Below are positions 25,635 through 33,807 of a DNA stretch of 64,000 nt, piece after piece. This DNA is from Actinomycetospora sp. TBRC 11914. Lineage in GTDB: Bacteria > Actinomycetota > Actinomycetes > Mycobacteriales > Pseudonocardiaceae. How positions within the stretch are numbered: the stretch's first letter is position 1; every line of letters starts with the position of its first letter. The translations under genes and the position numbers were made by a program. The stretch is from the NCBI RefSeq assembly GCF_012933465.1, contig NZ_JABBND010000004.1:186001-250000 (forward strand), read 5' to 3'. The notes under the pieces were generated by a model. The model was not told the DNA's origin. It saw only the letters and a list, made by a program, of their open reading frames with translations, and did not search any database.

Positions 25635-25689
25635 CGGCGCTCCTCCTCGGTCGTGTGTTTCGCCACGAGTACCCGCCTGGCGGCTGCCC

Positions 25690-25756
25690 TGCGCGCGGCG
25701 CACACACTCCGGGCCGCCACGACCAACGTCCCGGCCACACCTGCGCGCGCCACGTC
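25690..25756. repeat. left flank motif pair of the paa intergenic repeat block
   Basis: CCTGCGCGCGGCGCACACAC followed by TCCGG, and 40 bases on CACCTGCGCGCGCCACG. They match, in inverted orientation, the pair on the right side of the tandem array (26205-26280) and the units after choD (3591-3750). No gene is visible between 25635 and 26381. Confidence 0.5.
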
Positions 25757-25826
25757 GGTCGAGCGTCCGCTGCCGGCGGCGCGGAGCACGTGGGAGCGCC
25801 TCGTGAACTCGGCCGGCCGGCCCGCC

Positions 25827-26160
25827 GAGTGGACCGTGGCGGCTGGCCGGGCAGCCGTGGTGGCCCACTCGGCGTCGGTGGCCGATCGCGGTGCCGGCCG
25901 AGTGGACCCCGGTGGTCGGCGCAGCAGCCGTGAGGGCCCACTCGGCGACGGTGGCCCATTGCGGTGCTGGCCGAGTGGACCCCGGTGGTCGCCGCGCCAG
26001 CCGTGAGGGCCCACTCGGCGACGGTGGCCGAACACGGGCCGGTCGAGTGGACCCCGGTGGTCGCCGCGGCAGCCGTGAGGGCCCACTCGGCGACGGTGGC
26101 CGAACACGGGCCGGTCGAGTGGACCCCGGTGGTCGCCGCGGCAGCCGTGAGGGCCCACTC
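25827..26160. repeat. five tandem 72-73 bp units, each with an internal inverted repeat
   Basis: Units start at 25827, 25900, 25973, 26045 and 26117. Each begins GAGTGGACC and after about 44 bases reaches GGCCCACTC, so each can form a stem. The central copies are nearly identical (CCCGGTGGTCGCCGC, GCAGCCGTGAGGG). The first two units are the most diverged. Although 72 is divisible by three, two periods of 73 break any common frame, so coding is unlikely. The array lies between the divergent paaH and paaA genes. Confidence 0.85.
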
Positions 26161-26204
26161 GATGGCGGTGGCCGAGCTCGTACCCGGTCGACGGGACCGC
26201 TCGA

Positions 26205-26280
26205 GAGTGTGCGCCCCGCGCAGGTCCCCGCAGGAACGACCCGCATCGTCGCTCGAGTGTGTGCGCCACGCGCAGGTCCC
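26205..26280. repeat. right flank motif pair of the paa intergenic repeat block
   Basis: GAGAGTGTGCGCCCCGCGCA plus GGTCCCCGC, then GAGTGTGTGCGCCACGCGCA plus GGTCCCCGC about 46 bases later. They are direct repeats of each other and inverted relative to the left-flank motifs at 25690-25756. Confidence 0.5.
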
Positions 26281-26349
26281 CGCTCGCCCCCGACAGCAAC
26301 TCCGCACGGGGCGGTTGCGCCACCCCGCGCGGTGCGGCACCATCGTCTA

Positions 26350-26365
26350 CCGAACGAACATTCGG
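26350..26365. promoter_or_regulatory. operator-like palindrome upstream of paaA
   Basis: CCGAA-CGAACA-TTCGG lies 17 bases before the paaA start, where a repressor would block the operon. Actinobacterial TetR-type PaaR regulators bind ACCG...CGGT palindromes as I recall, and this site fits that type loosely. No PaaR gene is in the window. Confidence 0.5.
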
Positions 26366-26381
26366 GCGGAAGGTGGTCACG

Positions 26382-27404
26382 GTGTCCGTGTCCGACGAGA
26401 CGACGAGGCTCGCGACGGCCTCGACGCCGGACGGCGCCTCCGATGCGCCGGCAGGGCTGGAGCGCGAACTGGAGGACGCCTTCGAGGCCACGGTGGCCGG
26501 TGAGGGCCGCGTCGAGCCCCGGGACTGGATGCCCGAGGGCTACCGGAAGACGCTGATCCGCCAGATCGCCCAGCACGCCCACTCCGAGATCATCGGGATG
26601 CAGCCGGAGGGCAACTGGATCCTCCGGGCGCCCAGCCTGCGTCGAAAGGCGATCCTGCTGGCCAAGGTGCAGGACGAGGCCGGCCACGGGCTCTACCTGT
26701 ACTCGGCCACCGAGACTCTCGGCGTCGACCGGGCCGAGCTGACCGAGAAGCTGATCGACTCGAAGCAGAAGTACTCGTCGATCTTCAACTACCCGACGCT
26801 GACGTTCGCCGACATCGGCGTCATCGGCTGGCTGGTCGACGGCGCCGCGATCTGCAATCAGGTCCCGCTGTGCCGGTCGAGCTACGGGCCGTACGCCCGG
26901 GCGATGGTGCGCATCTGCAAGGAGGAGTCCTTCCACCAGCGGCAGGGCTTCGAGCTGCTGATGACACTCATGGCCGGCACCGAGGCGCAGCGCGAGATGG
27001 TCCAGGACGCGGTGGACCGCTGGTGGTGGCCTTCGCTGATGATGTTCGGTCCGGCCGACGGCGACTCCCCCAACACCCGGCAGTCGATGGCCTGGCGGAT
27101 CAAGCGCCACACCAACGACGAGCTGCGCCAGCGCTTCGTCGACATGACGGTGCCGCAGGCCGCGGCGCTCGGCGTGACGCTGCCCGACCCCGAGCTGCGC
27201 TGGAACGACGAGCGGCAGGCGCACGACTTCGGCGACATCGACTGGACCGAGTTCACGGCCGTGGTCAAGGGAGCGGGCCCGTGCAACGCCCAGCGGCTGG
27301 CCCACCGCCGGGCGGCGCACGAGGGCGGGCAGTGGGTCCGGGACGCGGCGAGCGCGTACGCCGCCAAGCAGGCCCGCCGCGAGGCCGGGGAGCAGGTCGC
27401 ATGA
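26382..27404 (+). CDS. paaA: phenylacetyl-CoA 1,2-epoxidase subunit A (catalytic di-iron)
   Basis: The 340-residue catalytic subunit of the multicomponent PaaABCE oxygenase converts phenylacetyl-CoA to the ring 1,2-epoxide. Di-iron ligands are visible as two ExxH motifs, [12 protein letters not shown] and [12 protein letters not shown], in a helical bundle. GMQPEGNWI and [13 protein letters not shown] are typical of the family. GTG 26382 follows GGAAGG at eight bases. Its stop overlaps paaB by four bases (ATGA), starting a tightly coupled operon of seven genes. Confidence 0.93.
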   Translation: MSVSDETTRLATASTPDGASDAPAGLERELEDAFEATVAGEGRVEPRDWMPEGYRKTLIRQIAQHAHSEIIGMQPEGNWILRAPSLRRKAILLAKVQDEAGHGLYLYSATETLGVDRAELTEKLIDSKQKYSSIFNYPTLTFADIGVIGWLVDGAAICNQVPLCRSSYGPYARAMVRICKEESFHQRQGFELLMTLMAGTEAQREMVQDAVDRWWWPSLMMFGPADGDSPNTRQSMAWRIKRHTNDELRQRFVDMTVPQAAALGVTLPDPELRWNDERQAHDFGDIDWTEFTAVVKGAGPCNAQRLAHRRAAHEGGQWVRDAASAYAAKQARREAGEQVA

Positions 27405-27754
27405 GCATGTCCGACGACACCACCGCGCACGTCGAGGGCGACCCGGCGACGGACCTCGGCACCGGCACCCCGCAGGCCACCTGGCCGCTCTACGAGGTCT
27501 TCGTGCGCGGCAAGCGCGGGCTCAACCACGTCCACGTCGGGTCGCTGCACGCTCCCGACGACCGCATGGCCCTGCACAACGCCCGCAACCTCTACACGCG
27601 GCGCAACGAGGGCGTGAGCATCTGGGTGGTCCGGGCGGACGCGATCACCGCGTCGAGCCCCGAGGAGAAGGACCCGTTCTTCGCGCCCTCGGGCGACAAG
27701 GTCTACCGGCACCCGACCTTCTACTCCATACCCGACGACGTCCCGCACCTGTGA
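27401..27754 (+). CDS. paaB: phenylacetyl-CoA epoxidase subunit B
   Basis: The 117-residue subunit has the core [22 protein letters not shown], then [21 protein letters not shown] and the conserved end [18 protein letters not shown]. PaaB bridges PaaAC heterodimers and is needed for activity. The first 30 residues are a polar extension. It overlaps paaA and paaC by four bases each. Confidence 0.93.
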   Translation: MSMSDDTTAHVEGDPATDLGTGTPQATWPLYEVFVRGKRGLNHVHVGSLHAPDDRMALHNARNLYTRRNEGVSIWVVRADAITASSPEEKDPFFAPSGDKVYRHPTFYSIPDDVPHL

Positions 27755-28680
27755 ACGCCGTGGACACCGAGGACAACGTCTACGACGCCCTGGCCGCCGC
27801 CGACCACGACGGCCGCTGGGCCCACGGCGCGGGCTTCGACGAGACCGTCGTCGAGGTCACCGCCCCGGCCCCGGAAGGGGTCGACGTCGGGGACCTGGCG
27901 ACCTACTGCCTGATGCTCGCCGACGACGCCCTGGTCGCCTCCCACCGTCTCTCCGAGTGGGCGACGCACGCCCCCGAGCTCGAAGAGGAGGTCGCGCTCG
28001 CGAACATCGCGCTCGACCTGCTCGGGCAGGCCCGGGTCCTGCTCTCCCGTGCGGGGCACCTCGGGGCGGCGGCGCGGTTCCGGACTCCCACCACGGCCAC
28101 GCAGCTGGCCGACGAGGACGTGCTCGCCTACTTCCGCGACGACCGGTTCTTCCGCAACGTCACCCTGGCCGAGACCGACCTCGGGGACTTCGGTCGCACG
28201 ACCGCGTGGATGCTCGTGTACTCGTCGTGGCGCCTCGCGCTCATGACGCGGCTGCGCGGCTCGGCCGACCCGGTGCTCGCGGCGGTGGCGGCGAAGGCCG
28301 TCCCCGAGCTGTCCTACCAGCGCGAGTACGCGGCCGGCTGGCTGCTGCGCCTCGGCGACGGCACCGAGCTCTCCCACGCGCGGGCGCAGGCCGGCCTCGA
28401 GGACGTCTGGCCGTTCGTCGAGGAGCTGTTCCTGACCCACCCGGTCGAGGCGCGGCTCGTCGCGGCCGGGGTCGCCGTGGACCCGGCGGCGTTGCGTGCC
28501 GACGTCGACTCCGACCTCGCGCAGGTCCTGCCCGCGGCGACGCTGACCCGCCCCGAGCGCCCCGCGGTGGGGCTCGTCGGTGGCCGGGGCGGCCGCGACG
28601 GGGTGCACACCGAGGCGCTGGGACGGGTGCTCGCCGTCATGCAGTCGCTCGCCCGCGCGCACCCGGACGCGACGTGGTGA
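27751..28680 (+). CDS. paaC: phenylacetyl-CoA epoxidase subunit C (structural)
   Basis: The 309-residue ferritin-like protein has YCLMLADDALVASHRLSEW, LEEEVALANIALDLLGQAR, a FFRNVTLAETDLGDFGRT segment and SYQREYAAGWLLRLGDGTE. PaaC pairs with PaaA but does not hold the active iron pair. GTG 27751 overlaps paaB by four bases. The C-terminus is longer and more polar than I would expect, with a Gly/Arg-rich patch near residue 275. Confidence 0.92.
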   Translation: MNAVDTEDNVYDALAAADHDGRWAHGAGFDETVVEVTAPAPEGVDVGDLATYCLMLADDALVASHRLSEWATHAPELEEEVALANIALDLLGQARVLLSRAGHLGAAARFRTPTTATQLADEDVLAYFRDDRFFRNVTLAETDLGDFGRTTAWMLVYSSWRLALMTRLRGSADPVLAAVAAKAVPELSYQREYAAGWLLRLGDGTELSHARAQAGLEDVWPFVEELFLTHPVEARLVAAGVAVDPAALRADVDSDLAQVLPAATLTRPERPAVGLVGGRGGRDGVHTEALGRVLAVMQSLARAHPDATW

Positions 28681-29186
28681 GCGCGGTCGCCCGGGGCTCG
28701 GTGTGGGACGTCGCCGCCGAGGTCACCGACCCCGAGATGCCGATGCTCACGCTGGCCGACCTCGGGGTGCTGCGCGGCGTCGAGGCGCACGACGACGGGT
28801 CCGTGGTCGTCACGATCACCCCCACCTACGCGGGGTGCCCGGCGCTCGAGGCGATGCGCGACGACCTCCGGGCGCGGCTCGCCGAGGCCGGCCACCACGA
28901 CGTCGAGGTGCGGACCACGCTGAGCCCGCCGTGGACCACCGACTTCCTCACCGACGAGGGGCGACGGAAGCTGGCCGAGGCGGGCGTGGCGCCGCCGGCG
29001 CACGTCGGGCCGCGGTCGATCGGGCCGGTCCCGTTGACCCTGGCCCCGCCGGCCGCGCGCGTCGCCTGCCCGCGGTGCGGGAGCGCCGACACCGAGGTGC
29101 TCTCCCGGTTCGGGCCCACGGCCTGCACGGCGCTGCGCCGCTGCCGGGCCTGCCGGGAGCCCTTCGAGCACATGAAGGACATCTGA
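28677..29186 (+). CDS. paaD: phenylacetate degradation protein PaaD (Fe-S assembly / MIP18-like)
   Basis: The 169-residue protein has the MIP18/DUF59 core (DPEMPMLTLADLGVL, TPTYAGCPALEAM, TTLSPPWTTDFLT). A C-terminal zinc ribbon with two CxxC pairs follows, CPRCGS and CRACREPFEHMKDI. PaaD is thought to help mature the epoxidase Fe-S or iron centres. GTG 28677 overlaps paaC by four bases. Confidence 0.92.
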   Translation: MSAVARGSVWDVAAEVTDPEMPMLTLADLGVLRGVEAHDDGSVVVTITPTYAGCPALEAMRDDLRARLAEAGHHDVEVRTTLSPPWTTDFLTDEGRRKLAEAGVAPPAHVGPRSIGPVPLTLAPPAARVACPRCGSADTEVLSRFGPTACTALRRCRACREPFEHMKDI

Positions 29187-30289
29187 TGAGCGCGCCGACC
29201 ACCGAGCCGTCGACCGGTGCCGACGACGCGCCCGCAGGCTTCCACCGGCTGCGGGTCGCCGACGTCGACCGGCTCACCGACGACGCCGTCGCGGTCACGT
29301 TCGACGTCCCCGGCGAGCTCGCGGAGACCTTCGCGTTCCGCGCCGGGCAGTACCTCACGCTGCGCCTGCCGACGCCCGACGGCGAGGAGCGCCGCTCGTA
29401 CTCGATCTGCGCTCCGGAGGGGGCCGCCCCGCGGATCGGGGTCCGGCGGGTGGAGACCGGGCTGTTCTCCGAGTGGCTCGTCGACCGGCTCACCGCCGGC
29501 GACGAGCTCGAGGTCGGACCGCCCGAGGGCCGCTTCACCCCCGACCCGCGGCCTGGCGAGCACCACACCCTCGTCGCGGCCGGGTCCGGGATCACCCCGG
29601 TCCTCTCGATCGCCGCGACCGTGCTCGCCGCGCACCCGGACACCCACGTGACCCTGCTCTACGGCAACCGCCGCACGGACACCGTGATGTTCGCCGAGGA
29701 GCTGGCCGACCTCAAGGACCGCTACCCCGCCCGGCTGCAGCTCGGGCACGTGCTCTCCCGCGAGCCGGTCGAAGCGGAGATCTTCGCCGGGCGGCTCGAC
29801 CGCGAGAAGCTGCACACCCTCCTGACGTCCCTGGTCCCGACCCCGCAGGTCGACCACTGGTGGCTCTGCGGCCCGCTGGAGATGGTGACCGGCGCCCGGG
29901 ACCTGCTCGCCGAGCTCGGGATCGGGCGCGAGCGCGTCCACGCCGAACTGTTCTACGTCGACACCCCGCCGCCGCGGCCGGTGCGCCACGAGGACGTCGA
30001 CGCGGACGCCGAGGGGGCGGAGGCGACGATCGTGCTGCACGGCCGGTCGGTCACCGCGACCCTGCCGCGCGACCGGTTCGTGCTCGACGCCGCCCAGAAG
30101 GTGCGCTCCGACCTGCCGTTCGCCTGCAAGGGCGGGGTGTGCGGCACCTGCCGGGCGAAGGTCGTCTCCGGCCGGGTCGACCTGCAGCGCAACTTCGCCC
30201 TCGAGCCCGAGGAGATCGAGGCCGGGTTCGTGCTGACCTGCCAGTCGGTGCCCGTCTCCGACGAGCTCGTCATCGACTACGACGTCTAG
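29186..30289 (+). CDS. paaE: phenylacetyl-CoA epoxidase reductase subunit E
   Basis: The 367-residue reductase has a FAD domain (RAGQYLTLRLP, RRSYSICAP), an NAD(P) domain (AAGSGITPVLSIAATVL, WWLCGPLEMV) and a C-terminal plant-type 2Fe-2S ferredoxin domain with FACKGGVCGTCRAKV and a fourth Cys in VLTCQSVP. It feeds NADPH electrons to PaaA. Its ATG shares one base with the paaD stop (TGATG). Confidence 0.93.
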   Translation: MSAPTTEPSTGADDAPAGFHRLRVADVDRLTDDAVAVTFDVPGELAETFAFRAGQYLTLRLPTPDGEERRSYSICAPEGAAPRIGVRRVETGLFSEWLVDRLTAGDELEVGPPEGRFTPDPRPGEHHTLVAAGSGITPVLSIAATVLAAHPDTHVTLLYGNRRTDTVMFAEELADLKDRYPARLQLGHVLSREPVEAEIFAGRLDREKLHTLLTSLVPTPQVDHWWLCGPLEMVTGARDLLAELGIGRERVHAELFYVDTPPPRPVRHEDVDADAEGAEATIVLHGRSVTATLPRDRFVLDAAQKVRSDLPFACKGGVCGTCRAKVVSGRVDLQRNFALEPEEIEAGFVLTCQSVPVSDELVIDYDV

Positions 30290-30302
30290 AGGAGAGCCCA
30301 TC

Positions 30303-32330
30303 GTGGTGGTTCCCAGCTACCTGGCCGGCGCGTGGCAGGAAGGATCGGGCGACGGCCGGGCGATGTTCGACGCCGTCACCGGCGAGGAGGTCGGCCGCCT
30401 GTCGACCAGCGGGCTCGACCTCGCCGGGGCCGCGTCGTACGCCCGGACCGTCGGCGGGCCGGCGCTGCGCGACCTGTCGTTCCACCAGCGGGCCTCGCTG
30501 CTCAAGGCGCTCGCCGGACACCTGCGCGAGCACCGCGACGAGCTGTACGCGGTCTCCGCGCGCACCGGCGCGACCCTCGGTGACTCGAAGTTCGACGTCG
30601 ACGGCGGCGTCGGGGTCCTGGCTGCCTACGCCTCGAAGGGCAAGCGCGAGCTGCCCGCCGGGTCGGTGCTGCTCGACGGTGACGTCGAGCCGCTCTCGAA
30701 GGACGGCTCCTTCCTCGCCCAGCACGTCATGACGCCGCTGCGGGGCGTCGCGGTGCAGGTCAACGCCTACAACTTCCCGGTGTGGGGCCCGCTGGAGAAA
30801 CTCGCGCCGGCCTTCCTCGCGGGCGTCCCCTCGATCATCAAGCCCGCCACCCCGACGGCGTTCCTGACGGCGGAGCTCGTGGAGCTCGTCGTCGGGTCGG
30901 GCCTGCTGCCGGAGGGCTCGGTGCAGTTCCTGGCGGGCTCGGTGGGCGACCTGTTCGACCACCTCACCGAGCAGGACCTCGTCTCGTTCACCGGCTCCGC
31001 GTCGACGGCCCAGCAGCTGCGCACCCACCCGGTGCTCACCGCCCGCGCGGTCCGCTTCACCGCCGAGGCCGACTCGCTGAACTGCTCGGTCCTCGGTCCC
31101 GACGCCGGGCCGGGCACGCCCGAGTTCGACCTCTACGTCCGCCAGCTGGTCACCGAGATGACCGTGAAGGCCGGGCAGAAGTGCACCGCCATCCGCCGCG
31201 CGTTCGTGCCGGGCGAGCACCTCGACGCGGTGGCGGAGGCCGTGATCGAGGGCCTCGGCCGCGTCACCGTCGGGAACCCGTCGAACCCGGACGTCCGCAT
31301 GGGCGCCCTGGCCGGGCTCGAGCAGCGCGAGGAGGTCCGGCGCTCGCTCAAGGCGCTCACCGACTCCGCCCAGGTGCTGTTCGGCTCCCCCGACACCGTC
31401 GAGGTGGTCGACGCCGACGCCGAGCGGGGCGCGTTCCTCTCCCCGGTCCTGCTGCGCGCCGACCCCAACACCGCCGCGGTGCACGAGGTCGAGGCGTTCG
31501 GGCCGGTGTCCACCCTGGTGCCCTACTCGTCCACGGCGCAGGTGGTCGACCTCGCCGCCCGCGGCCAGGGCTCGCTCGTCGGGTCCGTCGTCACCGGGGA
31601 CCCGGAGTTCGCGCGCGAGGTCGTCCTGGGCGTCGCGCCGTGGCACGGCCGGCTGCTGGTGCTCGACCAGGCCGACGCGAAGAGCTCCACCGGGCACGGC
31701 TCGCCGATGCCCCAGCTCGTCCACGGCGGCCCCGGCCGGGCCGGCGGCGGCGAGGAGATGGGCGGCGTGCGCGGGATCACCCACCACATGCAGCGCACCG
31801 CGGTCCAGGGCTCCCCCGACATGCTCACCGCGATCACCGGGCGGTGGACGCCGGGCTCGGCGCGCACGACGACCGAGGAGCACCCGTTCCGCAAGCACCT
31901 CGAGGCGCTGCGGGTCGGCGACACCGTCGTCGGCGGGCCCCGCACGGTGACCCAGGACGACGTCGAGCACTTCGCGGAGTTCACCGGCGACACCTTCTAC
32001 GCGCACATGGACGGTGCCGCCGCGGCGCAGAACCCGTTCTTCGGCGAGCGCGTCGCCCACGGCTACCTGGTGGTGTCCTTCGCAGCGGGCCTGTTCGTCG
32101 ACCCGGCGCCGGGCCCGGTGCTCGCCAACTTCGGCGTCGACTCGCTTCGGTTCCTCACCCCCGTGAAGTTCGGCGACGAGCTGACGATCACGCTGACCGC
32201 CAAGCAGATCACCCCCCGCGACACCGCCGCCTACGGCGAGGTCCGGTGGGACGCCGACGTCACGAACCAGTCCGGTGACTCCGTCGCCCGCTACGACGTC
32301 CTCACGCTCGTCGCCAAGGAGGCCCCGTGA
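30303..32330 (+). CDS. paaZ: PaaZ-type bifunctional ALDH-hydratase ring-opening enzyme
   Basis: The 675-residue fusion has an aldehyde dehydrogenase domain (residues 1-510) with NAYNFPVWGPLEKLAPAFLAG, FTGSASTAQQL, a catalytic Glu in FTAEADSLNC and the nucleophile Cys in KAGQKCTAIRRAF. A C-terminal MaoC-like enoyl-CoA hydratase domain has GDTFYAHMD and NPFFGERVAHGYLV. PaaZ hydrolyses oxepin-CoA and oxidises the resulting semialdehyde. GTG 30303 follows GAGGAG, and the stop overlaps the next start (GTGA). Confidence 0.92.
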   Translation: MVVPSYLAGAWQEGSGDGRAMFDAVTGEEVGRLSTSGLDLAGAASYARTVGGPALRDLSFHQRASLLKALAGHLREHRDELYAVSARTGATLGDSKFDVDGGVGVLAAYASKGKRELPAGSVLLDGDVEPLSKDGSFLAQHVMTPLRGVAVQVNAYNFPVWGPLEKLAPAFLAGVPSIIKPATPTAFLTAELVELVVGSGLLPEGSVQFLAGSVGDLFDHLTEQDLVSFTGSASTAQQLRTHPVLTARAVRFTAEADSLNCSVLGPDAGPGTPEFDLYVRQLVTEMTVKAGQKCTAIRRAFVPGEHLDAVAEAVIEGLGRVTVGNPSNPDVRMGALAGLEQREEVRRSLKALTDSAQVLFGSPDTVEVVDADAERGAFLSPVLLRADPNTAAVHEVEAFGPVSTLVPYSSTAQVVDLAARGQGSLVGSVVTGDPEFAREVVLGVAPWHGRLLVLDQADAKSSTGHGSPMPQLVHGGPGRAGGGEEMGGVRGITHHMQRTAVQGSPDMLTAITGRWTPGSARTTTEEHPFRKHLEALRVGDTVVGGPRTVTQDDVEHFAEFTGDTFYAHMDGAAAAQNPFFGERVAHGYLVVSFAAGLFVDPAPGPVLANFGVDSLRFLTPVKFGDELTITLTAKQITPRDTAAYGEVRWDADVTNQSGDSVARYDVLTLVAKEAP

Positions 32331-32737
32331 CCGAGGCGATCGCCACGTCCGTGCGCCGGATGTGGGACGACGACGCGGCCTCCCGCAAGCTCGGGATGGA
32401 GCTCCACGCGGCGTCCGACGGCGCCGCGCGGCTGACCATGACCGTCACCTCGGACATGGTCAACGGGCACGGCATATGCCACGGCGGCTACCTGTTCCTG
32501 CTCGCCGACTCGGCGTTCGCGTGCGCCTGCAACAGCCCGGGCCCGGTGACGGTGGCCGCCGGCGCCGACGTCGTCTTCGTGACCTCGGCGCGGGAGGGCG
32601 ACCGGCTCGAGGCCGTGGCGACCGAGCGCAGCCGCCACGGCCGCAGCGGCGTGTACGACGTCACCGTCCGCCGCCCCGTCGACGACCAGGTCATCGCCGA
32701 GTTCCGCGGGAGGAGCCGCACGATCCAGCGCTCGTGA
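32327..32737 (+). CDS. paaI: PaaI thioesterase (hotdog fold)
   Basis: The 136-residue hotdog protein has MVNGHGICHGGYLFLLADSAFACACNS, with the catalytic Asp in the helix after HGG. Its typical C-terminus is FRGRSRTIQRS. PaaI removes CoA from hydroxylated phenylacetyl-CoA dead-end products. It is the last gene of the operon, its stop three bases from the convergent AraC stop. Confidence 0.92.
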   Translation: MTEAIATSVRRMWDDDAASRKLGMELHAASDGAARLTMTVTSDMVNGHGICHGGYLFLLADSAFACACNSPGPVTVAAGADVVFVTSAREGDRLEAVATERSRHGRSGVYDVTVRRPVDDQVIAEFRGRSRTIQRS

Positions 32738-32740
32738 GGC

Positions 32741-33736
32741 TCACGACCGCAGGGTCCGGCTGGGCGAGCAGCCGAAGGCGGCCCGGTAGTCCACCGAGAA
32801 CCGGCCGGCGTGGGCGAAGTCCCAGCGGGCGGCCACGGCGGACACCGTGTCCCCCCGCGTGGGGTCGGCCGCGCGCAGGTCGCGGTGAGCCCGGTCCATC
32901 CGCACCTGCTTGAGGTAGCCGAGCGGGCTGACGCCCCGGTGGGTGCGGAAGGAGTGCTGGAGGGCGCGGGCCCCGATGCGGGCCGCGCCCGCGATGTCGG
33001 CGAGCCCGATGGGTTCGTGGGCGTGGGCGTCGACGAACTCCGCCGCCCGCCGCACCGCGGCCGGTTCCGCGCCCGCGGCCACCACCGGCCTCGGATCGGT
33101 CGACGCGTCCAGCGCGGTGTTGGGGAACATCGCCAGCAGACCGGTCGCCAGCAGGCGGAACGCCTCCGCGCGGACCAGCGACGCCGCGGCGACCTCGGGG
33201 TCGGCCAGGACGTCGTCACGGACGTGGGCGACGGCCGCGTTCCAGTAGCGGACGGCCGCGTCGGAGACGGGCCGCAGCCCGGTGAAGACCAGGGCCTCCG
33301 GCGCGATCCCGCTCATCGCGGCCGCGTGCGCCACCACGCGGTCCCGGTCGAGGACGAGCAGGCCGAGGTCGACGTCCTCGCCGGTGGCGCGCCGGAGGTC
33401 GTGGGGCGGCACGAGACAGAGGTCGCCGGTCCGGGCGCGCAGCTCGCCGCGGGCGGTCTCGAACGTCCGACGACCCGCGTGGACGTGCTCGACGCACAGC
33501 AGGTCCCCGAGCGGACCGTCCCAGCTGATCGTCGCGCTGGACCGCCAGCGCGTGACGGCGAGCCCGTCCATGACGAACGCCTGGTGGTGGAAGACGAAGC
33601 CGTCCGTGTCCCCGGAGATCCGGACGTCGCCGGTCAGCCGGTAGCCGTCCCGGACGACCTGGGCGGCCTCCTCCGGATCGGTGGTGGAGAACCCGCTGCG
33701 GAACGTGCCGCGCTCCGGCTCGACCGTCGCCGCCAC
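32741..33736 (-). CDS. AraC family transcriptional regulator
   Basis: The 331-residue regulator has an N-terminal AraC-binding-like domain (GFVFHHQAFVMDGLAVTRWRS, GDLCLVPPHD). The C-terminal HTH pair is IGLADIAGAARIGARALQHSF and TVSAVAARWDFAHAGRFSVDYRAAFG, ending in the usual GCSPSRTLR. It is convergent with paaI, so control of the paa operon is only a proximity guess. It could equally act on the divergent MFS gene 71 bases away. GTG 33736 is the likely start. Confidence 0.83.
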   Translation of the reverse strand: MAATVEPERGTFRSGFSTTDPEEAAQVVRDGYRLTGDVRISGDTDGFVFHHQAFVMDGLAVTRWRSSATISWDGPLGDLLCVEHVHAGRRTFETARGELRARTGDLCLVPPHDLRRATGEDVDLGLLVLDRDRVVAHAAAMSGIAPEALVFTGLRPVSDAAVRYWNAAVAHVRDDVLADPEVAAASLVRAEAFRLLATGLLAMFPNTALDASTDPRPVVAAGAEPAAVRRAAEFVDAHAHEPIGLADIAGAARIGARALQHSFRTHRGVSPLGYLKQVRMDRAHRDLRAADPTRGDTVSAVAARWDFAHAGRFSVDYRAAFGCSPSRTLRS

Positions 33737-33807
33737 GTCAGCGGGTCCCGCCGCCGACCGGGTGCCGGTTCGTCACCATGCGGTGAGTCTCCCGGACGAC
33801 CGGGCCC

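Noticed and set aside
25827..26160. Possible CRISPR array
   Set aside because: Units are 72-73 bp with no short repeat and unique spacer alternation, and no cas genes are present; it is a tandem repeat.
25660..26340. Long open frames across the tandem array on both strands
   Set aside because: Every frame is open because of composition; the period is 73 for two units, so no repeated peptide is maintained in one frame.
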